A stretch of 64,000 nucleotides of DNA from Platanthera guangdongensis (taxonomy: Eukaryota; Streptophyta; Magnoliopsida; Asparagales; Orchidaceae). The stretch's first letter is position 1. The number at the start of each line of letters is the position of its first letter. The notes below the pieces were generated by a model. The model did no database searches. It was not told the origin of the DNA and saw nothing but the letters and a program-made list of their open reading frames with translations. Where the stretch lies: contig CM077151.1 in NCBI GenBank assembly GCA_039583875.1, forward strand, positions 27,294,390 to 27,358,389. Direction: 5' to 3'. Below are positions 12,977-23,557 of the stretch, in pieces. The position numbers and the translations under genes were made by a program.

Positions 12977-14375
12977 TGTGAAAATGGACAAAAGACTAAA
13001 TAAACCGCAAACTTTATTGCTCCCAAAAAGATAATTATTACATAGAGATGTCCCCTTATTTATAGAAAATGGGGGAGATGAGAGAATACAACAACCGATG
13101 TGAGACTAAAAACAAACCGGGCGGCTTACGCGGTTTGACATGTCAAACTGCCCATGTTGAAACCGAGAAACGGTCTCCTGTGGAGTTCACCGTTCGGGAA
13201 GGGGTGATTGCGCGCCTAGTTCACTCCTGCAAGCAAAACAACAAAAGAAACAAGGGGAACCGGCCCAAGGGCTCGACGGGGAGGACCCACCACACACCCG
13301 GAAGATCTGAGAGTGTTTCCCCTCTTTAGCCAGAGGCTGAGTTAAGGTACCCTCAGAAAGCACTTGAAAACTGGAGCAGGAGAGCAAAGGAAGCATGCTT
13401 TCTGGGGTACCCCTTGGGTCCTATTTATAGTTTTCAGAATCTGAACTGCCAATAACCAAACTGAACTGACCTGAAGTTACAAAAATACCCTTGGGTGGGT
13501 CTGCCAACAGCCAAACTCCGCTGTTTTGAAAGGCTATGGGCAGACCTGCGGGGGCAAAACAGTAAAAAAATACCTCATAGATCTGGGCGAGCTGGGGAGC
13601 CTGGCCACCTCGGCGGATCCTGCTTGCCTGCTGTTGCTGAGCTCCTTTGCGAGAGCGCAAGCTGGGACGGCGAGCTCGCCCATCCGTTGGTCACCATCAG
13701 TCGACCTTAGCTCGACGATTCTTGGACTAGCTCGGCGAATGCCGAGCACGCGGTCGACGAATGTCGATCTCCCGGTCGACGAATGCCGAGTTCAGGCTCG
13801 ACTTCTCTACTACAGAGCTCGCCCACTATCTTCAGCCTGATTGGTCTGGTTCCTGGCGACCTTATTCGCCGGACATAGGGTTGTACAGCCCACTATACAA
13901 CAATTAATAAAACAACAAGCGGCAACTAGGAAAGTCGCCAATCTGCTCTAGGGAAGACCGCTGACATAGACCGCCAGACCGCAACTGTGGGTTGCCACTA
14001 GACCGCAGTTGCGGCTACCCACCAGATCGAAGCTGTTGCAAGCTATCAGACTGCAACCACGGGTTGCTACCAGACCGCAGTTGCGGTTAACCACCAGTCC
14101 ACTATTGCGGCTTCAACCAGACTACTGCGGCTCCAACCAGACTACTGCGGCTCCAACTAGACCGTTGTGGCTTCATACAGACCGCTGCGGCTAACCGATA
14201 TCATACTACCACGGCTTACTGCTAGACCGCTGCGGCTTCCTTCAGACCGCCACTGCAGCTCCTAACCGCAAGCTGAGGTTCACCACCAGACCGCTGGACC
14301 AAACCGCCAGGTTGCTAAGACCAGTAGACAGCTGCGGTTAGAGACAAGTCCGCCCGGTCTCCAATAGCTCCAACA
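12977..14375 (-). repeat. Copia-T LTR 3 (5' LTR of T2), interrupted
   Basis: LTR sequence runs 12977-13154, is broken by a 733-base solo LTR, and resumes at 13893-14375. Without the insertion and the 5-base duplication its length is about 660 bases, like its sisters. TG...CA ends are present; the right edge is GCTCCAACA at 14367-14375. Confidence 0.85.
13155..13887 (-). mobile_element. Solo LTR of the G1 Gypsy family
   Basis: Minus-strand LTR reading TGTACAACCC...GGTTTCAACA, flanked by perfect 5-bp duplications GCCCA (13150-13154 and 13888-13892). There is no internal region, so it is a solo LTR left by LTR-LTR recombination. It shares ends and the TATAAATA box (minus, 13422-13429) with G1 at 20758-26664. 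The U3 part carries GCGAACGTC/GACGAATGCCGA-type short repeats rather than the GCGAGAC arrays of G1. Confidence 0.9.
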
Positions 14376-14494
14376 TCTCTCATGCCTCTCCAAATAATAA
14401 TAAATATACATTGTGCATGACTCAACACATGTCTCTCTCAGATAATAATAAATATAAATATTATAATCACTCATGCCTCATAAATCGACTAATA
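14376..14494 (-). repeat. Copia-D 3' LTR, inner part, and polypurine tract
   Basis: AT-rich LTR remainder with two copies of an AATAATAATAAATAT-type segment, ending at 14494 (minus strand starts TATTAGTCG, a decayed TGTTAG). Just beyond (14495-14508) the minus strand reads CGCCTGCGGGGGCG, a plausible polypurine tract. The piece 14495-14557 then runs into RNase H coding sequence that continues after Copia-J at 19092. Confidence 0.5.
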
Positions 14495-14557
14495 CGCCCC
14501 CGCAGGCGTAGCTGCAGCGTCGCGAACGCGAATGCTGGTTCTGAAATCCTAGAATAT

Positions 14558-15435
14558 TGTTATGAAAAACGGTTGCCAGACAGATAATTTTCAGATCCTC
14601 AAAAAATAATCTAACGACAAAAAGAGAGGTTACGAAGAACGAGAAGCGCGAAACAATAATAAACACCACAAACAAAAAATACCAAAATATAAAGTGGTTC
14701 CCCGAAATTGCGTGCGTCTACTGTGCAGGTAAAATATTTTATTTTCTTTTGTCAAGCATACAATACAGCTAAAAGGGAGAAAAAAAACCGAGAGATTGAT
14801 GGCAATTTTGAATCCTCCAAGATCCGGCGGTACACGTTGCGACGAGAAAGAAATCTAGCGGCAAGAGAAGAGCCGACGACCGAGAGTCGAGCATGCTGCA
14901 GCAAGGAAGAATCTCGTCGACAAAACTACAGCAAGGAAGAAGCCCGATGACAAGGATGGCGACCGACGACCAAAGAGACGCACATGCGATTGCAACGGGG
15001 AAGAACCCCCAGGTTCGGCCAAAGCCGACCGTCCTCCTCTGCGTTCTCCTGCTAGTCGAAATCTACGCTTCTTCATGGGTGAAAATCGACCACACATTTA
15101 TAGGTGAGAAGAACCCTAAAATCAGGTAGAGAGGTGGGGCCGGCTTGATCCAATCAAGGAAGAAGAAAAAATCTTCTTCCAAAAAATCTCCTCCATCAGC
15201 GAAAGGAAACATATTATACCACCAAAGCTCCTCCATAATTGCTGAAATTTGGGGAATTTCCAAAGTAGGAGCCATAAATTGAGCGGCCTCCAAAATAGTT
15301 TTGTAAAGTTTCCAAAAAAAAAAGATAACGCAAAGAATTTGATTCCAAAAACGATGACACCATAGATTGTGTGGCTTCCAAAATTAGCCCCCCCCCCCCC
15401 CGCTCATATGGAAATATGCAACAATTATCGCAACA
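14558..15435 (-). repeat. Copia-J 3' LTR
   Basis: 878 bases, similar throughout to 18213-19091, for example the AAAATAATCTAAC block and the CTGCAGCAAGGAAGAA repeats. It includes a poly-C run near 15390-15402 that is shorter in the partner LTR. Confidence 0.85.
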
Positions 15436-15467
15436 ATCTTCACATTGACTTCTTTTTCATGACATGT

Positions 15468-16146
15468 CACTACTAGAAAACAGACTTTTAGCCACGGCAG
15501 ATTGCCGTGTCTAAAAGTGCAAAACTGTGGCTAAAACGTTTTAGCCAGGGCTTACCCACGACAAATGGGCGTGGGCAATGCGAGCGTGGCTAATAGTATT
15601 AGTCACGCTGAATCCGTGGCAAAAAGAGTTTTAGCCACGACTTTTAGCCACGTTTAGAATCGTGGCTAAAGGGTCTATTTTCAGCAATTATTAGACACGG
15701 TCTCATTGCCGTGGCTAAAGCTCCTTATTTGCCACGGTTGAATTTCCGTGCCTAAAGGGGCTGTAACAAACGAAAAAGATTCCGCCGCCCCGCGCCGCCC
15801 GCCGCCGTCGCCCGCCGCCCGCTGCCGCCGATCGCGAGCCCAGCTAATTCAAACATTCATTGCGGAATGGATATATAAACCCGAAATTTATGTTGAAATT
15901 GGCGTGTGGGACTAAAAATGTCACGACTTTTTGTCACGGTTCTGGCTTCCGTGGCTAATACTGGCTTATTAGTCACGAAATAGGCAAACCGTGGCAAAAA
16001 GTGTTTTCTTGCCACGGTTCAATCATCCGTGGCTAATACTAACTTATTTGTCACGGTTTAGGTACCATGACTAATACTTCATTATTAGCCACGGTTTTCT
16101 GCCGTGGTAAAAAAAACCGTGGCTAAAGGTCATTTTTCTAGTAGTG
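15468..16146. mobile_element. CACTA-type MITE
   Basis: Terminal inverted repeats CACTACTAGAAAA (15468-15480) and TTTTCTAGTAGTG (16134-16146), with a 3-bp target duplication TGT on both sides. This is diagnostic of the CACTA (En/Spm) superfamily. At 679 bases it has no transposase. Both halves are packed with the word TTAGCCACGG and its complement CCGTGGCTAA, which resemble the subterminal repeats bound by CACTA-encoded proteins. The centre (about 15780-15835) is a GCCGCC-rich block. Confidence 0.92.
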
Positions 16147-16776
16147 TGTTCCGTAAGTCTGAGATAACGCCAAGATGCCTCAACGGTCACCAAGATCAAA
16201 AGTCAAAGGAACTAACTGAATGAACTTCGACCGAGAACAGATCATAAGAAAACTCCTCTAATTCTAAGTAGCATACAAACTGGACTGACGTGGCTGACTC
16301 AAAAATGCTCTGCCTTGAAAATAAATTTCAATTACGCCAGCTCCAGCGGTGGTCTCCCATAGTAAAATAAACCTGCCAAGACTTTTGGTCTGTGATGTGC
16401 ACGCGGGAGAGAAATTGATAAATGCAGACACACCAAAAAAACGCAAACAAATGACCTCAGCATGAGAAAATGAACTCCTATGAGAACTAGTTAAAAATGT
16501 TGATTAGACGCACTTTAAGCTTATGTAGAATAAGTAGTAACAAGGAAAGAGCTTAGGTAACAGAGGGTGACCAAACTACATTCAAAAAAGAAGTTCTTGA
16601 CTAGGAAAACAAATCGAAATAAAAGTTATAGGAACACAAGTATAAGATAACATGACTTTAAAATAAGGGAAAATAAGCATAAGCAAATGAATGGATAAAA
16701 AGAATAACTGTCTTATTCTCTTCCTCTACCTTAATAACCATGCTGAGACACTCAGACAATAGTTTGTTGAAACTGT

Positions 16777-17030
16777 TTAGGTGGTCATATAGAGAGGAAG
16801 CTCATTCATGCTAAACTTGTACAACTGCTGCTTGAGATAGATGCAATTGAGGAGAAACTTCGTCATATAGGTACTCTCCAGCTTTACCCAAAGACTAAAG
16901 ACAGTTGTCTTTGAAAGAACTCCATACAACGCATCATTATGTAAGTCAAGCTGTATGGTAGACAAAGCTCTGAGATCCAAATCCTCTCACATGTGATCGG
17001 TAACCTCAACATCATTATTGATCTTCATAG
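16777..17030 (-). pseudogene. Copia-J gag, C-terminal part
   Basis: Copia gag fragment with DLRALSTIQLDLHNDALYGV and KLESTYMTKFLLNCIYLKQQ, matching the conserved plant Copia gag pattern (LWxKLExxYMTKSLxNxLYLKxQLY). It is separated from the N-terminal part by the insertion at 17031-17911 and broken by a stop after DHM. Gag forms the virus-like particle. The stretch 16147-16776 downstream has a few short frames and no recognisable pol domain. Confidence 0.8.
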
Positions 17031-17911
17031 TGGCGGAACTAGAATTTTTGGCCACCCGGGCACAATAAACTTTAATATGCAAACAAAAAGATAAAAAATG
17101 TACCAATAAATTCAAACATAAAATCAAAATCAATGGAAAATGGGTACCTCCAAATAACAGAAAACCAAGCAAATCTAAATCACAAACATAAAATCAAAAT
17201 CAATGGAAAATAGGTACCACCTCTTGGAGAGGTAAAATTTCTAACTTCTAAGCTCTGTACTGTTTCTCTCTGTTGTGCAAAAAATATGAATATTGAAATA
17301 GACAAAACAAACAAAATTAAAATCTGCACTCACAGTCATAGGTCAAATCACAAATGGGTACCTACTGCTCTTTTCTCGATTGCTCCCAAAGACCTAAAGA
17401 CCCAAGTCTCAAGTCTCAACTCTAAACAAGATTTGCTAGGGCCCAGGAAAATCAAGATCTAGGGAGGAAATAAGAGAAACACAGGGAAAATGAAATCAAA
17501 ATCTAGACTCTAAGTCTGAACGAAAAATGGAAATGGGAAAGGGAAATCAAGATTTGTTACCTTCTCTTTGCAGTTGACTGCTACTATCTACAAAAACAAA
17601 ACGGAAAATGGAAAGGGGACAACATCACGCCGAGACCGACTAGCCGACTGGCGGCTGCCAACGCCGCTGGGCCGCTGGTTGCTGGAGAGGAAAACCTCCA
17701 ACGCTGCTGCCTCCTCTGGCCTGTTGAAGAGGAAAACTGTTGAACCGCTACCTCCTCTGCCACTTTCTAACTAGCCGACGTCGTTGGCCGCAGGAGAGGA
17801 AAACCAAGCGCGAGAACTACGGCACGATAACGCGAAATAGAGGATAGGCGAGCTTCGACATTTTTCATACTCGGGCATGTGCCCGGGTGTGTCCCTTCTT
17901 AGGTCCGCCTA
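17031..17911. mobile_element. Putative inverted-repeat element inside Copia-J gag
   Basis: The ends read TGGCGGAACTAGAA (17031) and, on the other strand, AGGCGGACCTAAGAA (ending 17911), an imperfect inverted repeat. Both ends also have a nearby CACCCGGGCA word. It interrupts gag cleanly, which supports an insertion. I could not identify a convincing target duplication, so the superfamily is unassigned. No transposase is seen. Confidence 0.45.
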
Positions 17912-18102
17912 TGGGTCTTCCCCAATAGGACACGGTATAGACCTTCCTTGAAAAGTAGTGCTTTGACATTCACCTGCCAGAGGACAAAATAGTGCTTCCC
18001 ATCAAACTTCGCTACTTCAAACTTCATACTGGGTGTGGAAAATGACATAGAAAACAAACTGAAGAAATCTGCACTGTGACCGAAGTGACTAGATAAATTC
18101 AC
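17912..18102 (-). pseudogene. Copia-J gag, N-terminal part
   Basis: Starts MNLSSHFGHSADFFS and contains MKFEVAKFDGKHYFVLWQVN and KALLFKEGLYRVLLGK, the classic N-terminal block of Copia gag. The start lies about 100 bases inside the primer site. The frame runs into the insertion ending at 17911. Confidence 0.82.
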
Positions 18103-18199
18103 GGATCAAGATTGAGAAGATAGGGAACGAATCAATGTCGTCACTTACCATTGACCAAACTCGAAACGGAACGTCCAATTAATAACCAATTGAACCTAA

Positions 18200-18210
18200 C
18201 TCTGATATCA
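18200..18210 (-). promoter_or_regulatory. Copia-J primer binding site
   Basis: TGATATCAGAG on the minus strand, two bases from the LTR; one mismatch to the initiator-Met site TGGTATCAGAG. Confidence 0.8.
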
Positions 18211-18212
18211 CT

Positions 18213-19091
18213 TGTTATGAAAAATGATTACCATGCAGATAATTTCCAGATTCTCAAAAAATAATCTAACAGCAAAAATAGAGGTTACGAAGAACGAGAA
18301 ACATGAAACAATAAGAAATAACACAAACAAAGAACACCAAAATATAAAGTAGTTTCATGTAATTGGGTATGTCAACTGCGCTGACAAAATATTTATTTTC
18401 TTTTGTCAAGCTACAATACAGCTAAAAGGGAGTAAAAAATATACCGAGAGATTGATGATAATTTTAAATCCTCCAAGATTCGAGTGTACACGTTGCAACA
18501 AGAAAGAAATCTTGCAGTAAGAGAAGAGCCGACGATCGAGAGTCGATCATGCTGCAGCAAGGAAGAAGCTCATTGGCAAAGCTCCAGCAAGGAAGAAGCA
18601 CGACGACAGGAAGACGGCTGCCAACCAAAGAGACACACACGTGATTGCAACGGGAAGAACCCCCAGGTTCGGCCAAGGCCGGCTGATCTCCTCTACATTC
18701 TCCTACTAGCCGAAATCTACACTACTTTATGGGAAAACCGACCACACATTTATAGGTGAGAAGAACCCTAAAATCGAGTAGAGTGGTGGGGCCGGTTGGA
18801 TCCATTCAAGGAAGGAGAAAAAAATCCTCTTCTAAAAAATCTCCTCCATCGCGAAAGATAATATATTATGTCACCATTAATGCTCCTTCATAATTGTTGT
18901 AATTTAGGAATTTCAAAAGGAGGAGCCACGAATTAAGCGATCTCCAAAATATGATTAGAAGGTTTCCAAAGAATAATAATAATAAAAGATAACGCCAAGA
19001 ATTTAATTCCAAAAATGATGAAACCATAGATTACATGGCTTCCAAAATTAGCCCCCCGCTCATATGGAAAGAGGAAGCAATTACCGCAATA
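18213..19091 (-). repeat. Copia-J 5' LTR
   Basis: Partner of 14558-15435. Its right edge reads GCAATA where the partner has GCAACA, so the TG end on the minus strand has decayed to TA. Confidence 0.82.
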
Positions 19092-20757
19092 GAATATCTG
19101 GCGGGGTAAGCCCTTGGTGAAGATGCAGTATACTGGTAAGCAGAGGGGATGTGGAGAACTCGAATGTGGCCTAACACAACTTTCTCGTGCACAAAGTGAA
19201 TGTCCAACTCAATATGTTTTTTTGTTCGATGTTGACTGGTTGCTGTAGAGATATATATTGTTTACATTATCATAATAAATGAACAAGGCAGAGTGAAGCG
19301 GGTGCTGCATCTCAAAAAGAATGTTACGGAGCCAGCAAGCTTCAGCAATGACATTGGCAACACCGCAGTGTTCTGCTTCAGCGCTAGACCGAGATAGGGT
19401 CGGTTGCGCTTAGAGGACCAAGAGATGAAGTTATGCCCCGAGAAAGCGCAATATCTGGAGGTGGATCGACGAACGTCTGGACAGCCAACCCAATCGATTT
19501 TCGCATAAAGGACAAGACTGTTTAGCGATGAAGGAGAAATTTGTAGTTAGAAATGAAGAGTGCCCTGAAGATAGTGAATAATGCGTTTGAGGGCATGCAT
19601 GTGAGGCTCGCGCGGGTCATGCATGAGAAGACAAATTTGTTGAACCGTGTAAGAGATATCCTAGCAGGTAAAGGTGAGTTATTGAAGGGCGTCCGCCAGA
19701 CTGTGATAAAGAGTAGGGTCCGGTGCGGGAGGGCCCAATTCGGCACTCAACTTGGCATGAGTGTCCATGGGGGTTGCAACAGGATTGCAGTTAGATAAGT
19801 GTGACCGGAGGATAATGTGGATGACATGGTTCTTTTGTTACAAAAATGTCATTTTTGTCTTGAGCCGCCTGTATACCAAGAAAAAAAATGAGAGATCCCA
19901 AGTTGGTATGGAGAACTCTGTATTGAGGAGGGAGATGTGTTGCTTCCGGAGAGCATCAGTTGAAATAAAAAAGATGATGTCATACACATACAAGAGAAGG
20001 TACCGATGATACCAGGTCCGAGGAGTCTGCATGTGGTCATAAAGACTTTTGTGGAGGCGACAACATATTGTGGTCGAGTGGGGTCTTAGAAGCCAGAGGG
20101 TTGATACATGAACACGAGTTCCTCCAGACTGCCATATAAAAACGCATTCTTGACGTCGAGTTGGTGAATTAACCTTGAGTTAGAGAGAGCAATACTTAGG
20201 ATAAGTTTGATGGTCGCTGGTTTTACCACCGGCTGAACGTTTTGTCACAATACATGCTAACCTGTTGAGACCTGCCATTAATAACAAGACGAGCTTTGTG
20301 TCGCTCAAGAGACCCGTCAGGGAAAAATTTATGCTTGAACAATCACATGCAACGTATCACATTACATCTTTAGGTCGGGGATGTCTCATTTTGAATGAGA
20401 GCATTAAATCATCGATCATACAGCTCTCCAGTGCAAGACATGGAGGGTGGTGATGTGCGATTGGAAAGAGTCGTGATGGATATGGTGCACATAAAGAGGT
20501 TACTTAATGGGGATTCGAGATTTGGTAATACCGTGTTGGCTATGGGGTATCCATGGGGTGTGATGGTTGGGTGGAGACAGACAGAGGTCGAGAAGGCAGT
20601 GGTATCGAGCAGGCCAACTAGGATGGTTGATAATGGTGGAGATGTGTGGATTGAGCAGGTTGGAGGTTTAAGAGTGGCTGTGAAATTGGCGGCTTAGCTG
20701 CGGAGAGCATGTGGGTAGGAAGAGATAGTTCGTTAGTGGGAGAAGTGGAAGGGTCGG
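19092..20757 (-). pseudogene. Copia-D RNase H and reverse transcriptase remnant
   Basis: Heavily decayed Copia pol on the minus strand. RNase H is recognisable at 19100-19480 (minus-strand ELDIHFVHEKVVLGHIRV). RT follows at 19520-20350, with [17 protein letters not shown] (about 20110-20165) and KFFPDGSLERHKARLV (about 20280-20330). The catalytic YVDD box reads LLLYVYDII (about 19985-20010), so one catalytic aspartate is tyrosine. The final 400 bases are the Pro/Ser/His-rich linker towards integrase. G1 interrupts it at 20758. Some plus-strand frames here are only antisense shadows. Confidence 0.75.
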
Positions 20758-21933
20758 TGTACAACCCCGTATTCGCGAAGAGTGGGTCCCAAACAAGACA
20801 TGCATGTTTTTAAGCTTTTTGGAGATTTGGCACTCTCGATGGCCAATTTTGGCTCTAGCTTGGAAATATACTAGTAGAGGGAGGAAAATTGGCCTCCCCC
20901 AATGGCTCCTTTGTTGGGCGGCTGGTGCGGCAAGTTGGCTAGCACCCGCCCCGGCCTGTTGAGTTCGAGGTACGGGCGGGCGAGACGGTCGGCGGCTGGT
21001 TTCGCGTGGGAAGACTGCAGGCGGGCGAGACCGTCGCGGCCTGGTTCTCGCCCGGGCGGTCTGCTCGCGGGCGAGACCGCTGGCGGCCTGCTCGCGGGCG
21101 AGACCGCCTGCGGCCTGCTCGCGGGCGAGACCGCAGCGGCCTGGTTCTCGCCCGGGCGGCCTGGTTCTCGCCCGGGCGGCCTGCTCGCGGGCGAGACGTC
21201 CGGGGTCGGTTCCTCGCGCGAGGAGCCTGCTCGCGGGCGAGACGGCCAGGGGCCAGTCTCGCGCGGGAGGCCTGCTCGCAGGCGAGACGGCCGGGGGCCG
21301 GTCTCGCGCGAGAGGCCTGCTCGCGGGCGAGACTGCCGGGGGCCGGTCTCGCGCGGGAGGCCTGCTCGCGGGCGAGACCGCTGCGGCCTGGTTCTCGCCC
21401 GGGCGGCCTGCTAGCGGCGAGACGGCTGGCGGCCTGGTCTCGCCCAAGCGGCCTGCCCGGCGGCCTGAAATCGTCTCGGGTGTTTGGGGCGGGGGGTTGG
21501 CGGCGTACTTTTACCGCTGTGCCCCTGGGGGTGTTTTTACCTCTCTGCCCCCCGGCGTGGGTGTTTCTTATTGGCCCAAAGTCTATTTGTCTCAAGGGCT
21601 TTTTGGTCATTTTACCCCCAGGACTTGTGAAAACTATAAATAGACCCCCTTGGGTGCCTTTGGGGAGGGACTTTTTCTGACTTCCTCCTCCCTTAGCTTC
21701 TTCTTGGTAGAGTAGAGAGAGCTCTCCAAGGCGCCCTGCCTAGCCCTTTGGTAAGGGAGGGGAAGAGTTATGGTGACCTTCCGGGTGTGTGGTGGGACCT
21801 CCACGCTAGAGCCGAGGGTCTGTTCATAGTTTTCTAAGTCTCTGGTCCGTGACGTTCTCCCGAGTGTAGTAGGTGTGAGGTCACCCCTCTTTTGGGGCCC
21901 CGAACTCCACAGAGGCCATTTTTGGCTTCAACA
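20758..21933 (+). repeat. G1 5' LTR
   Basis: 1176 bases. The TATA box TATAAATA is at 21635-21642. The U3 part (about 20960-21440) is a GC-rich array in which GCGAGAC and its complement GTCTCGC alternate dozens of times, giving dense CpG and many small palindromes. Confidence 0.9.
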
Positions 21934-21953
21934 CTTTGGTGCGGTGAGCGTGG
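21934..21953 (+). promoter_or_regulatory. G1 candidate primer binding site
   Basis: CTTTGGTGCGGTGAGCG directly follows the LTR. A TGG-type start at this position is usual for a primer site, but I cannot name the tRNA with confidence. Confidence 0.45.
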
Positions 21954-21988
21954 AGAGTGACCAGCACAGAAGATCTTGAGAGAGTGTC

Positions 21989-23480
21989 ATGACGGGAGGT
22001 CAAGGAGGTAGTGATGATCTCGGCGAGCTCCCCAACCCAGGACCCTTTGTTGGGAGGCAAGAGTTCATGGCCTCCATCCAAGGCATCATAGAGATGCTGC
22101 GAAGCATTGCTCCTCAGGGTGGAAGCTCCACCCCGACCCCCCAGGAGCTAGCTCCCCCGCCCTCTCGACGAGTCGACTCCCAGGGGTCTAGGCAAGATGA
22201 CCCCAGCAGGGGGAGAAGGAAGTGTACCAGGAAGAAGGCCAGGGAAGGAGAGGATGGGAGATGGGGTCGAGCGAGACCTCACCGTCCGGGAGTTGTTCTC
22301 CAGCCCGGCGAGTGCCAACCTCCCAGGCGAGCAGGTTGCGCGAGTAGAAGTGGTGTGACCACCCCTTAGGGGGTCACCTTTCAGCGAGCTGATCATCTCA
22401 GCTCCCGTTCCCGAGGGGTTCAGAGAGTCTGACATGGCTTACTATACCGGGAAGGATGATCCCGTCCAGCACCTATAGTGGTTCGAGGATGCCGTCTCCA
22501 TCAGGCCAATGACGGATGCCTTCAAGTGTCGCCTCTTTGCGATCACATTGAAGGAGAAGGCAAGGGACTGGTTTCATCAACTCCCTCCGAGGTCGATTTA
22601 TGGGTTCGAGGACTTGAGCCGGAGCTTCCAGCTTTGCTTCTCCACCTCCAAGAAGAGGAAAAGGAGTCCTGAGTCCATCTTTCTGATAAGGCAGGGGGTC
22701 GAGGAGTCGCTGCCCCGTTACGTAGGTTCCAAGAGGAGATCCTGGAGGTCCAGGAGATGCCAGGGTATGCTCTCCAGATGGCCTTCACCGTTGGGCTGAA
22801 GGAGGGCTTCTTCAAGATGAGCTTGACCCGGAAGACCCCCCTTTTCCTTCGAGGAGCTGATGGAAAGGGCGGCAGAGGAGATTGCCATGGAGGCAGCCAA
22901 CCCGGCATTTGTCAATAGGTTGGCGAAGTTGATGGAGGTGGAGTCAAAGGAGCAAGGAGGCTCGAGACATCAGGAAGGAAGAAGGAGAGAGGAGCAGAGA
23001 GCTCAGGGGTTCCAGGGACAGGAGGGTCCAGAACCAGGTTGGAGGCCGTAGGAAGGACCTGCCCAGGGTCCAGGAAGAGCTCTCATCCAAGGCGGGGGGA
23101 ACTTTCATGGGAGCCAAGAGAGGTATAACTTCCAGAGGCAAGCCCCAAGGCAGCTCTTGCCCCCGCCGCAGCAAGCCTTGTCGATAGGAGGGGGAAGAGG
23201 TAACAGGAGAGAACTCCCAGCCCGCCGAAAGAGGGGAGAAAGAGCATTGTTGTACTGTGACTTCCACCAGGCGGAGGGGCACGCCACGGCTACCTGCCCC
23301 GAGTTCTTGGAAGTGAGGGGGCGAGAGTCCCTGCCCAGCCGCAGCCGCCGGTGCGGGTAGAAGAGGTTCTACACGGAGAAGGGGGTGATGATATATGCGA
23401 GGACCGGGTCGACGTGGGAACCCGAGGTGGTATAGGAGTGATCCACGGTGGAGTGGGGGTTGAGGCCACTCGAAAGGCAA
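21989..23480 (+). pseudogene. G1 gag, broken
   Basis: Gag polyprotein of Ty3/gypsy type. It starts MTGGQGGSDDLGELPNPG at 21989. The first frame ends at 22369 after a frameshift. The gag core resumes in another frame with PFSERIISAPVPEGFRESDM, then YTGKDDPVQHL-stop-WFED (TAG at about 22479, probably from CAG), then KCRLFAITLKEKARDWFHQL and FEDLSRSF, the conserved Retrotrans_gag core. Further frameshifts follow near 22720. A knuckle-like CDFHQAEGHATATCPEF is at about 23257-23310. The gene cannot be translated as it stands. Confidence 0.82.
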
Positions 23481-23557
23481 GCCTCCATGTCATGTACCAA
23501 AGGAGTGTCGCCTCAACCTCCTAGACCCCGCCTCTAGAGGAAAAGATCACCTTCTCG

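Larger units (their letters stand above)
2939..14375 (-). mobile_element. Copia-T tandem complex: three LTRs and two internal regions
   Basis: Ty1/copia retrotransposon on the minus strand, present as LTR (3939-4556), internal region T1 (4557-8447), LTR (8448-9087), internal region T2 (9088-12976), LTR (12977-14375, interrupted by a solo LTR), plus a partial LTR copy at 2939-3228. LTRs read TGTTGGAG...TTTCACA on the minus strand. Each internal region begins with TGGTATCAGAGC, the initiator-Met tRNA primer site, and ends with a polypurine tract ending GAGGGGGAG. Flanks CCTCT (3934-3938) and TCTCT (14376-14380) look like a target duplication with one mismatch. The shared-LTR arrangement is the product expected from unequal recombination between LTRs. 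Confidence 0.85.
14558..19091 (-). mobile_element. Copia-J, non-autonomous LTR element
   Basis: LTRs at 14558-15435 and 18213-19091 read TGTTGCG...TCATAACA on the minus strand. A 6-bp direct repeat GAATAT sits immediately outside both ends (14552-14557, 19092-19097). The primer site is TGATATCAGAG (18200-18210), a one-base variant of the iMet site. The internal region is only about 2.8 kb, of which about 1.5 kb is two later insertions. Coding content is limited to gag pieces; protease, integrase, RT and RNase H are absent. It sits inside the RNase H region of Copia-D. Confidence 0.85.

Noticed and set aside
19553..20697. Plus-strand frames of 80-100 residues
   Set aside because: Antisense to the Copia-D RT, which has clear conserved blocks on the minus strand.
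20668..21680. Long Arg/Pro/Ala-rich frames on both strands in the G1 LTR (and again at 25634-26375)
   Set aside because: By-product of the GCGAGAC arrays, open in several frames, and identical in both LTRs.
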